A stretch of 64,000 nucleotides of DNA from Defluviimonas aquaemixtae (GTDB lineage Bacteria > Pseudomonadota > Alphaproteobacteria > Rhodobacterales > Rhodobacteraceae). The DNA is taken from assembly GCF_900302475.1 (NCBI RefSeq), contig NZ_OMOQ01000001.1:1178001-1242000 (forward strand), read 5' to 3'. The translations under genes and the position numbers were made by a program. Each line of letters opens with the position of its first letter. Positions within the stretch are counted from its first letter, which is position 1. The notes under the pieces are model-generated. The model ran no database searches. It saw only the letters and a program-made list of their open reading frames with translations, and was not told where the DNA came from. Below are positions 39,472-48,181 of this stretch, one piece after another.

Positions 39472-39930
39472 ATGAAAGGACTGAAGAAACAGCGCCGCAT
39501 CCAGGTTATCGTACTCGCCGCCTTCGCTCTGGTGGCGAGCTTTGCGGCTTTCTACTTCGCCTCTGGCGACGCGCTCCAGTTCTTCCGCTCGCCCTCGGAG
39601 GTAGCCGAGACGGCGCCGGGCCCGAACGAGACCTTCCGCATCGGCGGTCTCGTGGAGGAGGGGAGCCTCGTCCGGGGCCAAGGGGCGGCGATCACCTTCA
39701 GCGTTACCGACGGGGGCGCGACGGTGCCCGTTCGCTACGAAGGCGTCCTGCCCGATCTCTTCGGCGAGGGCGAGGGCGTGGTCGCGACCGGAAAGCTCGT
39801 CGACGGCACTTTCGAGGCGTCCGAGATTCTCGCCAAGCACGACGAGACCTACATGCCGAAGGAAGTGATCGACGCCCTGAAGGAACAGGGCGTCTACGTC
39901 GATCCGAACGCTGGTCCAGCGACGAATTAA
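39472..39930 (+). CDS. ccmE: Cytochrome c maturation heme chaperone CcmE
   Basis: This 152-residue protein has an N-terminal membrane anchor ([20 protein letters not shown]) and a periplasmic OB-fold domain. The heme-binding histidine is in [11 protein letters not shown] (about residue 123), the signature of the family. CcmE carries heme covalently between the CcmABCD export complex and the CcmF/CcmH ligase; ccmF and ccmH lie downstream, beyond the muramidase and holin genes. Its start is seven bases past argC. Confidence 0.95.
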   Translation: MKGLKKQRRIQVIVLAAFALVASFAAFYFASGDALQFFRSPSEVAETAPGPNETFRIGGLVEEGSLVRGQGAAITFSVTDGGATVPVRYEGVLPDLFGEGEGVVATGKLVDGTFEASEILAKHDETYMPKEVIDALKEQGVYVDPNAGPATN

Positions 39931-39941
39931 CCAATTCGGCG

Positions 39942-39975
39942 GAGCCTTCTTCCCGGTTTCACGGGGGGAAGGCTC
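39942..39975 (+). promoter_or_regulatory. Hairpin hiding the muramidase ribosome-binding site
   Basis: GAGCCTTCTTCCC (39942-39954) pairs with GGGGGGAAGGCTC (39963-39975) to give a 13-bp stem (11 Watson-Crick and two G-T pairs) with an 8-base loop. The 3' arm is the Shine-Dalgarno sequence itself (GGGGGGAAGG) and ends at the base before the ATG at 39976. Folding would therefore block translation of the muramidase. No T-run follows, so it is not an intrinsic terminator. Confidence 0.65.
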
Positions 39976-40587
39976 ATGCAGACGGTCACCGACATCGCCA
40001 AGGACATCGTCGCCCGCGAGGGCGGCTACGTGAACGATCCCGACGATCCCGGGGGCGCGACGAAATACGGGGTCACGGTCCACACGATACGCCGCCTCGG
40101 GCTCGACCTCACGGGCGATGGGCGCGTGAATGCGGCCGATGTACGCAAGCTCAGTCGCGAGCAGGCTGTAGAGATTTTCGTCGAGCACTATTTCCGCCGT
40201 CCGCGGATCGCCGAGTTGCCCGATCAACTTCAGCCCTCGGTCTTCGACATGTATGTCAATGCCGGCGCGAACGCGGTGAAGATCCTCCAGCGGCTCCTGA
40301 ACGAGATGGGCCACGACCTTGTCGCGGATGGCGCGATAGGCCCGATGACCATCGCCGCGGCCCATCGCGCCGCTGGAGGTGCCGCCGACCTGGTCGCCGA
40401 CGCCTACGGCATCGCGCGGCGGAACTACTACTACGCGCTCGCCGACGCCCGCCCCGCCTCCCGCAAGTACGCCCGCCGCCGCGACGGCGGCAAGGGCGGC
40501 TGGATCGCGCGGGCCGAGGAGTTCATCTCGCCCCGCTTCCATCTGACCGAGGGGCAGCACCGCGAAAGGACCGCCGCATGGGCATGA
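39976..40587 (+). CDS. GH108 N-acetylmuramidase (TtsA-like), paired with a holin
   Basis: This 203-residue enzyme has the N-terminal GH108 domain with the catalytic-glutamate motif (REGGYVNDPDDPGGATKYGVT starts near residue 15; the Glu in REGG is the catalytic one in the family) and a C-terminal peptidoglycan-binding domain (FDMYVNAGANAVKILQRLL, then DGAIGPMTI). It cuts the MurNAc-GlcNAc backbone. Members act in phage lysis or, as TtsA, in protein release without full lysis. No signal peptide is seen, so export would need the neighbouring holin. Its end overlaps that gene, and its start codon sits at the foot of a stable hairpin. Confidence 0.88.
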   Translation: MQTVTDIAKDIVAREGGYVNDPDDPGGATKYGVTVHTIRRLGLDLTGDGRVNAADVRKLSREQAVEIFVEHYFRRPRIAELPDQLQPSVFDMYVNAGANAVKILQRLLNEMGHDLVADGAIGPMTIAAAHRAAGGAADLVADAYGIARRNYYYALADARPASRKYARRRDGGKGGWIARAEEFISPRFHLTEGQHRERTAAWA

Positions 40588-41066
40588 TCGGACGCATTCT
40601 CGGCGCGCCCGCCGCCACCGAGGCCCTCGGCCGCGCCGCGACCGAGGTGGCCGAGGTCTTCACCCCGAACGCCACGAAGAAGATGCAGGCGGCACATGAC
40701 GCCTATCTCGCCGCGCTCGGGGAATTCGGGGCGGAGTTCCAACATGCGCGCCCGGGCCTTTTCGACCGGTTCGTGAACGGGCTCAACCGTTTGCCGCGGC
40801 CGCTGCTGGCGCTCGGCACTCTCGGTCTATTCGTCTACGCGATGGCCGATCCAGACAGCTTCACGCGCCGCATGGTTGGGCTGAACTACGTGCCGGAGCC
40901 TCTCTGGTGGCTGCTCGCCGCCATCGTCGGCTTCTATTTCGGCGCGCGAGAGGCGCATCATTTCCGCACGCGGCCCGTCAACGCGCCGCCGCCGGCCGCC
41001 GCGACGCCCGCGCCAGGATACGGCAATCCCGCCTTGGCCGAATGGCGGCAGCGCGCGGATCGCTGA
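40578..41066 (+). CDS. Holin family protein
   Basis: This 162-residue protein overlaps the muramidase gene by ten bases. After a helical N-terminus (residues 1-60) it has two hydrophobic segments (LLALGTLGLFVYAMA and LWWLLAAIVGFYFGA) and a Pro/Ala-rich cytoplasmic-type tail. This fits a small class of holins found with GH108 muramidases. The pair would let the enzyme reach the cell wall. It separates ccmE from ccmF, an order I recall in other Rhodobacteraceae, so it is probably not a recent phage remnant. Confidence 0.82.
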   Translation: MGMIGRILGAPAATEALGRAATEVAEVFTPNATKKMQAAHDAYLAALGEFGAEFQHARPGLFDRFVNGLNRLPRPLLALGTLGLFVYAMADPDSFTRRMVGLNYVPEPLWWLLAAIVGFYFGAREAHHFRTRPVNAPPPAAATPAPGYGNPALAEWRQRADR

Positions 41067-41072
41067 CCCTCC

Positions 41073-41103
41073 CTTCTTCTGTTCCGAAATACCTCCGGGG
41101 GTG
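41073..41103. repeat. Dispersed intergenic repeat, copy A
   Basis: The run CTTCTTCTGTTCCGAAATAC followed by CTCCGGGGGTG lies just after the holin gene and matches copy B at 55051-55082 at all but about four positions. A GC-rich palindrome follows (GCCCCGGACCTGATCCGGGGC). Related TTCTTC...AAATACTCC...GGGGG sequences are common between genes in Rhodobacteraceae. Confidence 0.7.
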
Positions 41104-41214
41104 AATGCCCCGGACCTGATCCGGGGCAGAGGGGGCAGGCCGCCCCCTCAATACTCCGCGACATCGGCGCGCAGCCCATTGGCCCCGACCGCGCGGGCCG
41201 CTATGCTCGCGCGC

Positions 41215-43173
41215 ATGATCGTCGAGCTTGGCCACTTCGCCCTGATCCTTGCCCTCATGATCGCCTCCGTGCAGGCGGTCATTCCGCTTGTCGGCGCGCA
41301 CAAGGGCTGGCGCGGCTGGATGGCGCTCGCCGGACCTGCCGCAACGGCGCAATTCCTCTGTGTCGCGGCCTCGTTCGCCGCGCTGACCTACGCCTTCGTC
41401 ACCTCGGACTTCTCGCTCAGGCTCGTCACGCTCAACTCGCACACGGCAAAGCCGATGCTGTACAAGATCTCGGGCGTTTGGGGGAACCACGAGGGGTCGA
41501 TGCTTCTCTGGGTGCTGATCCTCGCGCTCTTCGGGGCCTCGGCGCACTGGTTCGGCCAGGGCTTGCCAGAGCGCTTGAGGGCACGGGTGCTGAGCGTGCA
41601 GGCGATGATCGGCGTTGCGTTCCTCGCCTTCATCCTCTTCACCTCGAACCCGTTCCTGCGCCTCGGGGTGCCGCCTTTCGACGGGCAGGATCTCAATCCG
41701 CTCCTGCAGGATCCCGGTCTCGCCTTCCATCCGCCGTTCCTCTATCTCGGCTATGTCGGGCTCTCGATGGCCTTCTCTTTCGCCGTAGCCGCGCTGATCG
41801 AGGGCCGGGTCGACGCCGCCTGGGCGCGCTGGGTGCGGCCTTGGACGCTCGCCGCCTGGATGTTCCTGACCGTCGGAATCGCGCTCGGATCCTGGTGGGC
41901 CTATTACGAGCTTGGCTGGGGCGGGTTCTGGTTCTGGGACCCGGTCGAGAACGCGTCCTTTATGCCCTGGCTCATCGCCGCCGCGCTCCTTCACTCCGCG
42001 ATTGTCGTGGAAAAGCGCGAGGCGCTGAAAAGCTGGACCATCCTCTTGGCGATTCTCGCGTTCGGTTTCTCGCTCATCGGCACGTTCATTGTTCGCTCGG
42101 GAGTGATCACCTCTGTACACGCCTTCGCAAACGATCCCGAACGGGGGATCTTCATCCTCGCCATCCTCGGCGTTTTCATCGGCGGGGCGCTCACGCTTTT
42201 CGCCGCCCGCGCCGGTTCGATGGAGGCCAAGGGGGTCTTCGCGGTCGTCAGCCGTGAATCGGCGCTGGTCTTGAATAACGTGCTGCTCGCGGTCGCGGCC
42301 TTCGTCGTCTTTGTGGGCACGCTCTGGCCGCTGATCGCCGAGCTCGCCCTCGACCGCAAGCTCTCGGTCGGCGCGCCGTTCTTCAACCAGGCCTTCACCC
42401 CCTTCATGGTGATCCTCGCGGCGATCCTGCCCTTGGGTGCGATCATCCCGTGGAAGCGGGCGCGGGTCGGGCGGAGCGTGAAGGCGCTTTATCCGGCGCT
42501 GATCCTCGCGCTCGCGCTCGGCGCGCTGGCCTTCGTGGTCGGGACCGGGCAGAGCGCACTCGCGCCGATCGGCGTGGCGCTCGGCAGCTGGCTGATCGCA
42601 GGGGCCGCGGTGGAGATCTGGCAGCGCGCGGGGCGCACGCCCGCACGCCTTGCCCGCCTGCCGCGCGCGGACTGGGGCAAGGCCATGGCCCATTCGGGGC
42701 TCGGCGTCACCTTCATTGGCATCGCCTGCCTTATGGCCTGGGACGTCGAGGACATCCGGGTCGCCCGGGTGGGCGAGCCCTACGAGGTCGCAGGCTACGA
42801 GATCACCCTCGACGGGGTCGAGCAGGTCGAGGGGCCGAACTATGTGTCGACCCTCGCGACGATCCGCATGGCGCGCAATGGTCGCGAGGTGGCGATTCTC
42901 CATCCCGAAAAGCGCGTCTATCCGGTCGCGGGCATGCCCACGACCGAGGCCGCCATCTCGAACGGCGTCTGGCGCGACCTCTATCTCGTGATCGGCGACG
43001 AACAGGCCGATGGCGGCTGGACCGTCAGGACCTACATAAAGCCCTTCGCCAACTGGATCTGGGCGGGCGCGATCGTGATGGGGCTCGGCGGACTCGTGAG
43101 CCTGACCGACCGGCGCTACCGCGTGGCGGCGGGTGCGCGGCGGGCACCCGCCGTCGCCGCACCCGCGGAGTGA
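41215..43173 (+). CDS. ccmF: Heme lyase CcmF/NrfE family subunit
   Basis: This 652-residue, multi-span membrane protein joins heme from CcmE to apocytochrome c, together with CcmH. It shows the family start MIVELGHFALILAL, the WGNHEGSMLLW segment, and the WWD domain GGFWFWDPVENASFMPWL, with histidines in the adjacent helices. More than ten hydrophobic helices are visible. The ATG at 41215 begins exactly where homologues begin; ATG 41203 is a close alternative, and neither has a clear ribosome-binding site. ccmH follows after four bases. Confidence 0.95.
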   Translation: MIVELGHFALILALMIASVQAVIPLVGAHKGWRGWMALAGPAATAQFLCVAASFAALTYAFVTSDFSLRLVTLNSHTAKPMLYKISGVWGNHEGSMLLWVLILALFGASAHWFGQGLPERLRARVLSVQAMIGVAFLAFILFTSNPFLRLGVPPFDGQDLNPLLQDPGLAFHPPFLYLGYVGLSMAFSFAVAALIEGRVDAAWARWVRPWTLAAWMFLTVGIALGSWWAYYELGWGGFWFWDPVENASFMPWLIAAALLHSAIVVEKREALKSWTILLAILAFGFSLIGTFIVRSGVITSVHAFANDPERGIFILAILGVFIGGALTLFAARAGSMEAKGVFAVVSRESALVLNNVLLAVAAFVVFVGTLWPLIAELALDRKLSVGAPFFNQAFTPFMVILAAILPLGAIIPWKRARVGRSVKALYPALILALALGALAFVVGTGQSALAPIGVALGSWLIAGAAVEIWQRAGRTPARLARLPRADWGKAMAHSGLGVTFIGIACLMAWDVEDIRVARVGEPYEVAGYEITLDGVEQVEGPNYVSTLATIRMARNGREVAILHPEKRVYPVAGMPTTEAAISNGVWRDLYLVIGDEQADGGWTVRTYIKPFANWIWAGAIVMGLGGLVSLTDRRYRVAAGARRAPAVAAPAE

Positions 43174-43177
43174 CTTC

Positions 43178-43630
43178 ATGCACCGCCTGATCTTCGCGCT
43201 TTGCCTTCTTGCCGCGCCGGCCTTCGCCGTGCAACCCGACGAGATCCTCGACGACCCGGCGCTCGAGGCGCGGGCGCGGGAGCTGTCGAAAGGGCTTCGC
43301 TGTCTCGTGTGCCGAAACGAGAACATCGACGAATCGAATGCCGGATTGGCCCGCGACCTGAGGCTCCTCGTGCGCGAGCGGCTGGTGGCGGGCGACAGCG
43401 ACGACGAAGTCATCGCCTATCTTGTCGACCGCTACGGCGAATATGTCCTTCTTCAACCGACCGCCACCGGCGGGAACCTGATCCTCTGGATTGCCGGGCC
43501 GGCGATGTTCCTCGCGGCGCTTGGCGGCGCTGCGATCTATCTCCGCCGCCGCAGGCCCGAAGCCGGGGCCGCACCCGCGCCGCTCAGCAAGGCAGAGCGC
43601 GACCGGCTCGACGAAATCCTCAAGAAGTGA
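43178..43630 (+). CDS. ccmH: Cytochrome c maturation thiol-reductant protein CcmH
   Basis: This 150-residue protein has a signal peptide (LIFALCLLAAPAFA), the LRCLVC redox motif (Cys42 and Cys45) followed by RNENIDESNAGLARDLR, and a C-terminal membrane helix (ILWIAGPAMFLAALGGAAIYL). It reduces apocytochrome c cysteines and works with CcmF in heme ligation. The coding region begins four bases after ccmF. The other Ccm components (ABCD, G, I) are not in this window. Confidence 0.95.
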   Translation: MHRLIFALCLLAAPAFAVQPDEILDDPALEARARELSKGLRCLVCRNENIDESNAGLARDLRLLVRERLVAGDSDDEVIAYLVDRYGEYVLLQPTATGGNLILWIAGPAMFLAALGGAAIYLRRRRPEAGAAPAPLSKAERDRLDEILKK

Positions 43631-43699
43631 CGCGCGGTTTCGCTTTCCCGCCCGCCACGGGACGTTAGTCTGACCCCGGCAAGCAGCCGGAGGACAGGC

Positions 43700-44476
43700 A
43701 TGGCATACGAGACGATCACCCTTGAAGAAGCGGATGGAATCGCCGTCGTCACGCTCAACCGGCCCGACGTGATGAACGCGCTCAACACGAAGATGCGCGC
43801 CGAGATCACCGAGGCCGTGACGAAGGTAGCCCAGACCGCCCGCGTGATCGTCCTGACCGGCACGGGCCGCGCCTTCTGCTCGGGCCAGGACCTCTCGGAC
43901 CGCGCCTCGGGCGAGGAGTTCGACCTCGAAAGGACGCTTGCAGAGGAATACGAGCCGATGCTGCGCGCCATCCTCGCCGCGAAGGTGCCCTTCATCGCGG
44001 CGGTGAACGGGGCGGCGGCGGGGGCGGGGGCCAACCTTGCGCTGGCGGCCGATGTGGTGATCGCCGCCGAAAGCGCGAGCTTCATCCAGGCCTTCGCGCG
44101 GATCGGGCTGATCCCCGATGCGGGAGGGACCTTTGTTCTACCGCGCGCGATGGGGATGTCCCGGGCCATGGGGGCCGCGCTTTTCGCCGACAAGGTGACG
44201 GGCCGTCAGGCGGCGGATTGGGGCATGATCTGGGAATGTGTGGCCGACGACGCGTTCGACAGCCATTGGCGGGCGCGGGCGAAGCAGCTTGCCGAAGGTC
44301 CGACCCAATCCTACGCCCGCATCAAGGAGGCGATGCGCGCAAGCCTTGCCAGCGATATCGACGCCCAGCTCGCACTCGAGGCGCGGCTTCAGGGCGAATG
44401 CGGACGGACGGAGGATTTCCGCGAAGGAGTCGCGGCCTTTCTCGAAAAACGGCCTGCGCGGTTCCGAGGGCGCTGA
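43700..44476 (+). CDS. Enoyl-CoA hydratase/isomerase (PaaG-like)
   Basis: This 258-residue crotonase-fold protein has the oxyanion-hole motifs FCSGQDLSDRASG and AVNGAAAGAGANLALAADVVIA, then FAR-IGLIPDAGGTFVLPR. The SGQDL and IPDAGGT patterns resemble PaaG-type isomerases of phenylacetate degradation, where an Asp acts as catalyst instead of the usual Glu pair. No other phenylacetate gene is nearby, so the physiological substrate is open. AGGACAGGC precedes the ATG. Confidence 0.88.
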   Translation: MAYETITLEEADGIAVVTLNRPDVMNALNTKMRAEITEAVTKVAQTARVIVLTGTGRAFCSGQDLSDRASGEEFDLERTLAEEYEPMLRAILAAKVPFIAAVNGAAAGAGANLALAADVVIAAESASFIQAFARIGLIPDAGGTFVLPRAMGMSRAMGAALFADKVTGRQAADWGMIWECVADDAFDSHWRARAKQLAEGPTQSYARIKEAMRASLASDIDAQLALEARLQGECGRTEDFREGVAAFLEKRPARFRGR

Positions 44477-44633
44477 GCCCAGCGCCGGGCTCTCCGACCG
44501 GCGCTTTCTCCGCATCCCCGCTTGACCCGGCCGTGTCTCGGGTCGAGACTTGCACCACCGGGGCGCATGGCCCGAAGGCACGGGGGCCAGCGACCGATCG
44601 CGCCCGTCAACGTGCCGTCAGGGGGGATACGAC

Positions 44634-46565
44634 ATGCGCTGTTTCACGGTACTTGGGCCGTCTCAGTCGGGAAAAACCGAGCTTGTCGGGGCGCTTGCCG
44701 CGCTCGATGGCGAGCCGGTCCGATCCGAGACGGCCGGCCATCTGACGCTGAACCGGTTTTCCTTCATGGGCGAAGAGTGGTGCGCGCTCGACATGGCGGG
44801 GGGGCCTGAATTCGCACGCATGGGCGGGGCAGCGCTGCTGGCCGCCGATGCCGCCGTCCTCTGCGTCGCACCAGACCCTGACGAGGCTGTGCTGGCCGCG
44901 CCGTGGCTCAGGGCGGTGGAGGCGGCGAACGTGCCCTGTTTCATCTTCATCAACCGCATGGACACGCCGAAGGGCCGGGTCCGCGACATCGTCGCCGCGC
45001 TTCAGAACTACACCGGACACACCATCGTCCTGCGGCAGATCCCGATCCGCGAGGGCGGGGAGGTCGTGGGTGCCGTTGACCTCATCTCCGAACGCGCATG
45101 GCGATACCGCGACGGCCAGACCTCGCAACTCGTCGAAATGCCGGGCGATGCCGCCGAACGCGAGCATGAGGCGCGTGCGGAGTTGCTGGAACAGATGTCG
45201 GATTATGATGACGCGCTGTTGGAGGAGCTCATCGAGGACCGCGAACCCGCGACCGGTGCGCTGTTCGAGATTGCCAGGCGCGAGACCCAGCATCGCGACG
45301 TGCTGCCCACCTTTCTTGGCTCGGCGAGCAACAAGAACGGTATCCTGCGCCTGATGAAGGCGCTCCGGCACGAGGCGCCCGACGTCTCGAAGCTGCGCGA
45401 GCGGCTTGGCGAGGACAAGGCGCTGGCGGTCGGGTTCCATGCGCAGATCCGCAAGCATTTGGGCAAGTGCGTGATGCTGCGAGCGCTCAGTGCTGGCGTC
45501 GCGCAAGGCGCCGATCTCGGCGATGGCCATCTCGGAGGGCTCGTGCATATCGGCGAAAAGGGCGGCATCGACCATCTGGAACCCGGCGAAATCGGGATAT
45601 CGGTGAAATCCGACCAGCTCGATTCGGGCCGTATCTTCACCGCCGGAGCCGCGCTGGAGGTGCCCGATTGGGCGAAGGGTTGCCCGCCCGCGCTCGCCCG
45701 GATCGTGACGCCGGAACACGAACGCGACGAGGTCCGCCTGTCGGCCGCGCTTGCGCGGCTGGGCGAGGCCGACCCGATGCTGCGCGTGGCGCAGGACGAA
45801 GGCTCGGGCCACGTGCTTCTGAGACTTCAGGGCGTCATGCACGAGCGGCAGGTCCTGTCAGTCCTCGCCGAGGATTTTGGCATCGAGGTGACGACCAGCC
45901 AGCCCGATCCCCGCTATCTCGAGACGATCTCGGGCAGCGTCGACGAGCATTACCGTCATCGCAAGCAATCCGGTGGCGCCGGCCAATTCGCCGATGTGGC
46001 GATCACCGTCCGGCCGGTAGCCCGCGGAGAGGGCTTTCAGTTCGCCGAGACAGTGAAGGGCGGCTCCGTGCCGAAGAACTACATCCCCGCCGTCGAGGAA
46101 GGCGCGCGTGAGGCGCTCGACAAGGGGCCCTTAGGCTTTCCGGTGACCGATCTGTCGGTGACTCTGACCGACGGCAAGCACCATGCGGTCGACAGCTCCG
46201 ACTTCGCGTTCCGCACGGCGGGCCGAATGGCGCTGCGCGAGGCGCTCGGCAAGTGCGGACCGGTGCTCTTGCAGCCGATCGACCGGGTCGATGTCCATGT
46301 CCCCTCGATCTATTCGGGGGCGATGGTGTCGCTGATCTCCTCGCTCAAGGGGCAGGTCCTGGGCTTCGACGGCGATCCGAATTTCCGCGGTTGGGACATC
46401 TTCCGCGCGCTCCTGCCCGCCTCGCAGGAGGAGGATCTGGTCATGGCGCTCGGCTCGGCCACGCAGGGCACGGCCTGGCACGAGACGACATTCGACCACT
46501 ACGAGGAGATCTACGGCAAGGAGGCCGAACGGATTTCGAAGGAACACGCGGAGGCGGCGGCGTAG
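44634..46565 (+). CDS. EF-G-like protein with a degenerate GTPase domain
   Basis: This 643-residue protein is related to elongation factor G but about 50 residues shorter. The P-loop GPSQSGKT (residues 8-15) is intact. The usual switch I segment with its RGIT motif is missing, DTPGH has become DMAGG (the catalytic His is lost), and NKxD reads NRMD. Domains II to V are recognisable, including the KQSGGAGQFADV and VPKNYIPAVEEG segments typical of domain IV. It may bind GTP without normal hydrolysis. GGGGGG precedes the ATG. A second, standard fusA is expected elsewhere in the genome. Confidence 0.85.
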   Translation: MRCFTVLGPSQSGKTELVGALAALDGEPVRSETAGHLTLNRFSFMGEEWCALDMAGGPEFARMGGAALLAADAAVLCVAPDPDEAVLAAPWLRAVEAANVPCFIFINRMDTPKGRVRDIVAALQNYTGHTIVLRQIPIREGGEVVGAVDLISERAWRYRDGQTSQLVEMPGDAAEREHEARAELLEQMSDYDDALLEELIEDREPATGALFEIARRETQHRDVLPTFLGSASNKNGILRLMKALRHEAPDVSKLRERLGEDKALAVGFHAQIRKHLGKCVMLRALSAGVAQGADLGDGHLGGLVHIGEKGGIDHLEPGEIGISVKSDQLDSGRIFTAGAALEVPDWAKGCPPALARIVTPEHERDEVRLSAALARLGEADPMLRVAQDEGSGHVLLRLQGVMHERQVLSVLAEDFGIEVTTSQPDPRYLETISGSVDEHYRHRKQSGGAGQFADVAITVRPVARGEGFQFAETVKGGSVPKNYIPAVEEGAREALDKGPLGFPVTDLSVTLTDGKHHAVDSSDFAFRTAGRMALREALGKCGPVLLQPIDRVDVHVPSIYSGAMVSLISSLKGQVLGFDGDPNFRGWDIFRALLPASQEEDLVMALGSATQGTAWHETTFDHYEEIYGKEAERISKEHAEAAA

Positions 46566-46753
46566 GTCTTCGCCGCGAGCCGGCAAGCCTGATCGGCGTC
46601 GGAGTTCGGCAGGGAGGGCTTGCGATCGTTCGGCGGCGCTTGTCCGGGTCAGACCGTTACATGCGCTCAAGATGTGAACGTCTAAGCCGGTTCCGGTGCG
46701 TCTTGGCAGATATTCACCACGCCGCCGTGCAGACCGAAGAATTCGCCGCCGGG

Positions 46754-46784
46754 AAAGGAAAAGGGCCGCTCGAATGAGCGGCCC
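46754..46784 (-). terminator. Intrinsic terminator of gltA
   Basis: On the minus strand GGGCCGCTC-ATTC-GAGCGGCCC forms a perfect 9-bp stem with a 4-base loop, followed by TTTTCCTTTCCC. It lies about 20 bases beyond the gltA stop codon. Confidence 0.85.
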
Positions 46785-46804
46785 GCTTCGCCGTACCTAC
46801 CTTG

Positions 46805-48100
46805 TCAGCGCTCTTCCACCTCGGCGTAGTCGCGCCGCGTCTGGCCGATGTAAAGCTGGCGCGGGCGGCCGATCTTCTGCGTCGGATCGGCGATCATTTC
46901 CTTCCACTGCGAAATCCAGCCGACCGTGCGGCTGACCGCGAAGATCGGCGTAAACATCGAGGTGGGGAAGCCCATCGCCTCGAGGATGATGCCGGAGTAG
47001 AAGTCGACATTCGGGTAAAGCTTCTTCTCGACGAAGTACTCGTCCTCGAGCGCGATCCGCTCGAGTTCCTTGGCAACCTTCAGCGTCTCGTTGTTGTGGA
47101 TGCCGAGAAGCTCCAGCACCTCGTCGGCCGATTCCTTCATCACCTTTGCGCGCGGATCGAAGTTCTTGTAGACCCGGTGTCCGAAGCCCATCAGGCGGAA
47201 CGGGTCGTTCTTGTCCTTCGCACGATTGATGTATTCAGGGATGCGGTCGACCGTCCCGATTTCCCGCAGCATCTCGAGGCAGGCCTGGTTCGCGCCGCCA
47301 TGGGCAGGGCCCCAGAGGCAGGCGATGCCGGCGGCAACGCAGGCGAAGGGGTTGGCGCCCGACGAACCTGCCAGCCGCACCGTGGACGTCGAGGCGTTCT
47401 GCTCGTGATCCGCGTGCAGCATCATGATCCGGTCCATCGCCTTCGACAGGACCGGGTTGACGACGTAGTCCTCGCACGGAACGGCGAAGCACATGTGCAG
47501 GAAGTTCGAGGCGTAATCGAGCGAGTTCTTCGGATAGACGAAGGGCTGGCCCATAGAATACTTGAACGCCATCGCCGCGATCGTCGGCAGCTTCGCGATC
47601 ATGCGGATCGCCGCGACCTCGCGCTGCCAGGGATCGGTAATATCGGTCGAGTCGTGATAGAAGGCGGACATGGCACCCACGACGCCGACCATCGTGGCCA
47701 TCGGGTGGCTGTCGCGCCGGAACCCGCGGAAGAAGTAGTGCATCTGCTCATGCACCATCGTGTGGTTCGTCACGCGGCTTTCGAAATCGACCATCTGCTC
47801 GGCATTCGGAAGTTCGCCGTAAAGCAGCAGATAGCAGACCTCGAGGAAGTGCGACTTTTCTGCAAGCTGCTCGATCGGGTAGCCGCGATAGAGAAGCTCC
47901 CCCTTGTCGCCGTCGATATAGGTGATCGCGCTGTCGCAGGCTGCGGTGGAGGTGAATCCCGGATCGTACGTGAAAACGTCGCCCTGAGAATAAAGTTTGC
48001 GGATATCGATGACGTCCGGACCGACAGTCGGTTGCAGGATCGGGAGGTCGAGGGTCTTGCCGTTGAAGCTCAGCGTCGCGTTCTTGATCATCTTGTCCAT
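46805..48100 (-). CDS. gltA: Citrate synthase
   Basis: This 431-residue enzyme condenses acetyl-CoA and oxaloacetate at TCA-cycle entry. It is the long type II form of Gram-negative bacteria. The catalytic residues lie in [20 protein letters not shown] and [15 protein letters not shown] (His, His and the Asp of the FDPR loop), and the NADH-sensing N-terminal region is present. AAAGGGAGCTGCG precedes the ATG at 48100. It lies just downstream of gltX on the same strand, with 81 bases between them. Confidence 0.97.
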   Translation of the reverse strand: MDKMIKNATLSFNGKTLDLPILQPTVGPDVIDIRKLYSQGDVFTYDPGFTSTAACDSAITYIDGDKGELLYRGYPIEQLAEKSHFLEVCYLLLYGELPNAEQMVDFESRVTNHTMVHEQMHYFFRGFRRDSHPMATMVGVVGAMSAFYHDSTDITDPWQREVAAIRMIAKLPTIAAMAFKYSMGQPFVYPKNSLDYASNFLHMCFAVPCEDYVVNPVLSKAMDRIMMLHADHEQNASTSTVRLAGSSGANPFACVAAGIACLWGPAHGGANQACLEMLREIGTVDRIPEYINRAKDKNDPFRLMGFGHRVYKNFDPRAKVMKESADEVLELLGIHNNETLKVAKELERIALEDEYFVEKKLYPNVDFYSGIILEAMGFPTSMFTPIFAVSRTVGWISQWKEMIADPTQKIGRPRQLYIGQTRRDYAEVEER

Positions 48101-48181
48101 CGCAGCTCCCTTTCCAATCTGCCTCGCGGTGAAGTCCACGAAGCGGATATACGTCGCGACGCGGCCGCCCCGGCTTCGCCT

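Noticed and set aside
39976..41066. Prophage remnant
   Set aside because: No integrase, capsid, tail or attachment site is nearby and base composition matches the flanks; only the muramidase and holin are present.
40978..43413. Long leftward frame opposite ccmF and ccmH
   Set aside because: It is antisense to clearly recognisable ccm genes, and its sequence is low-complexity Arg/Glu/Asp of GC-skew type.
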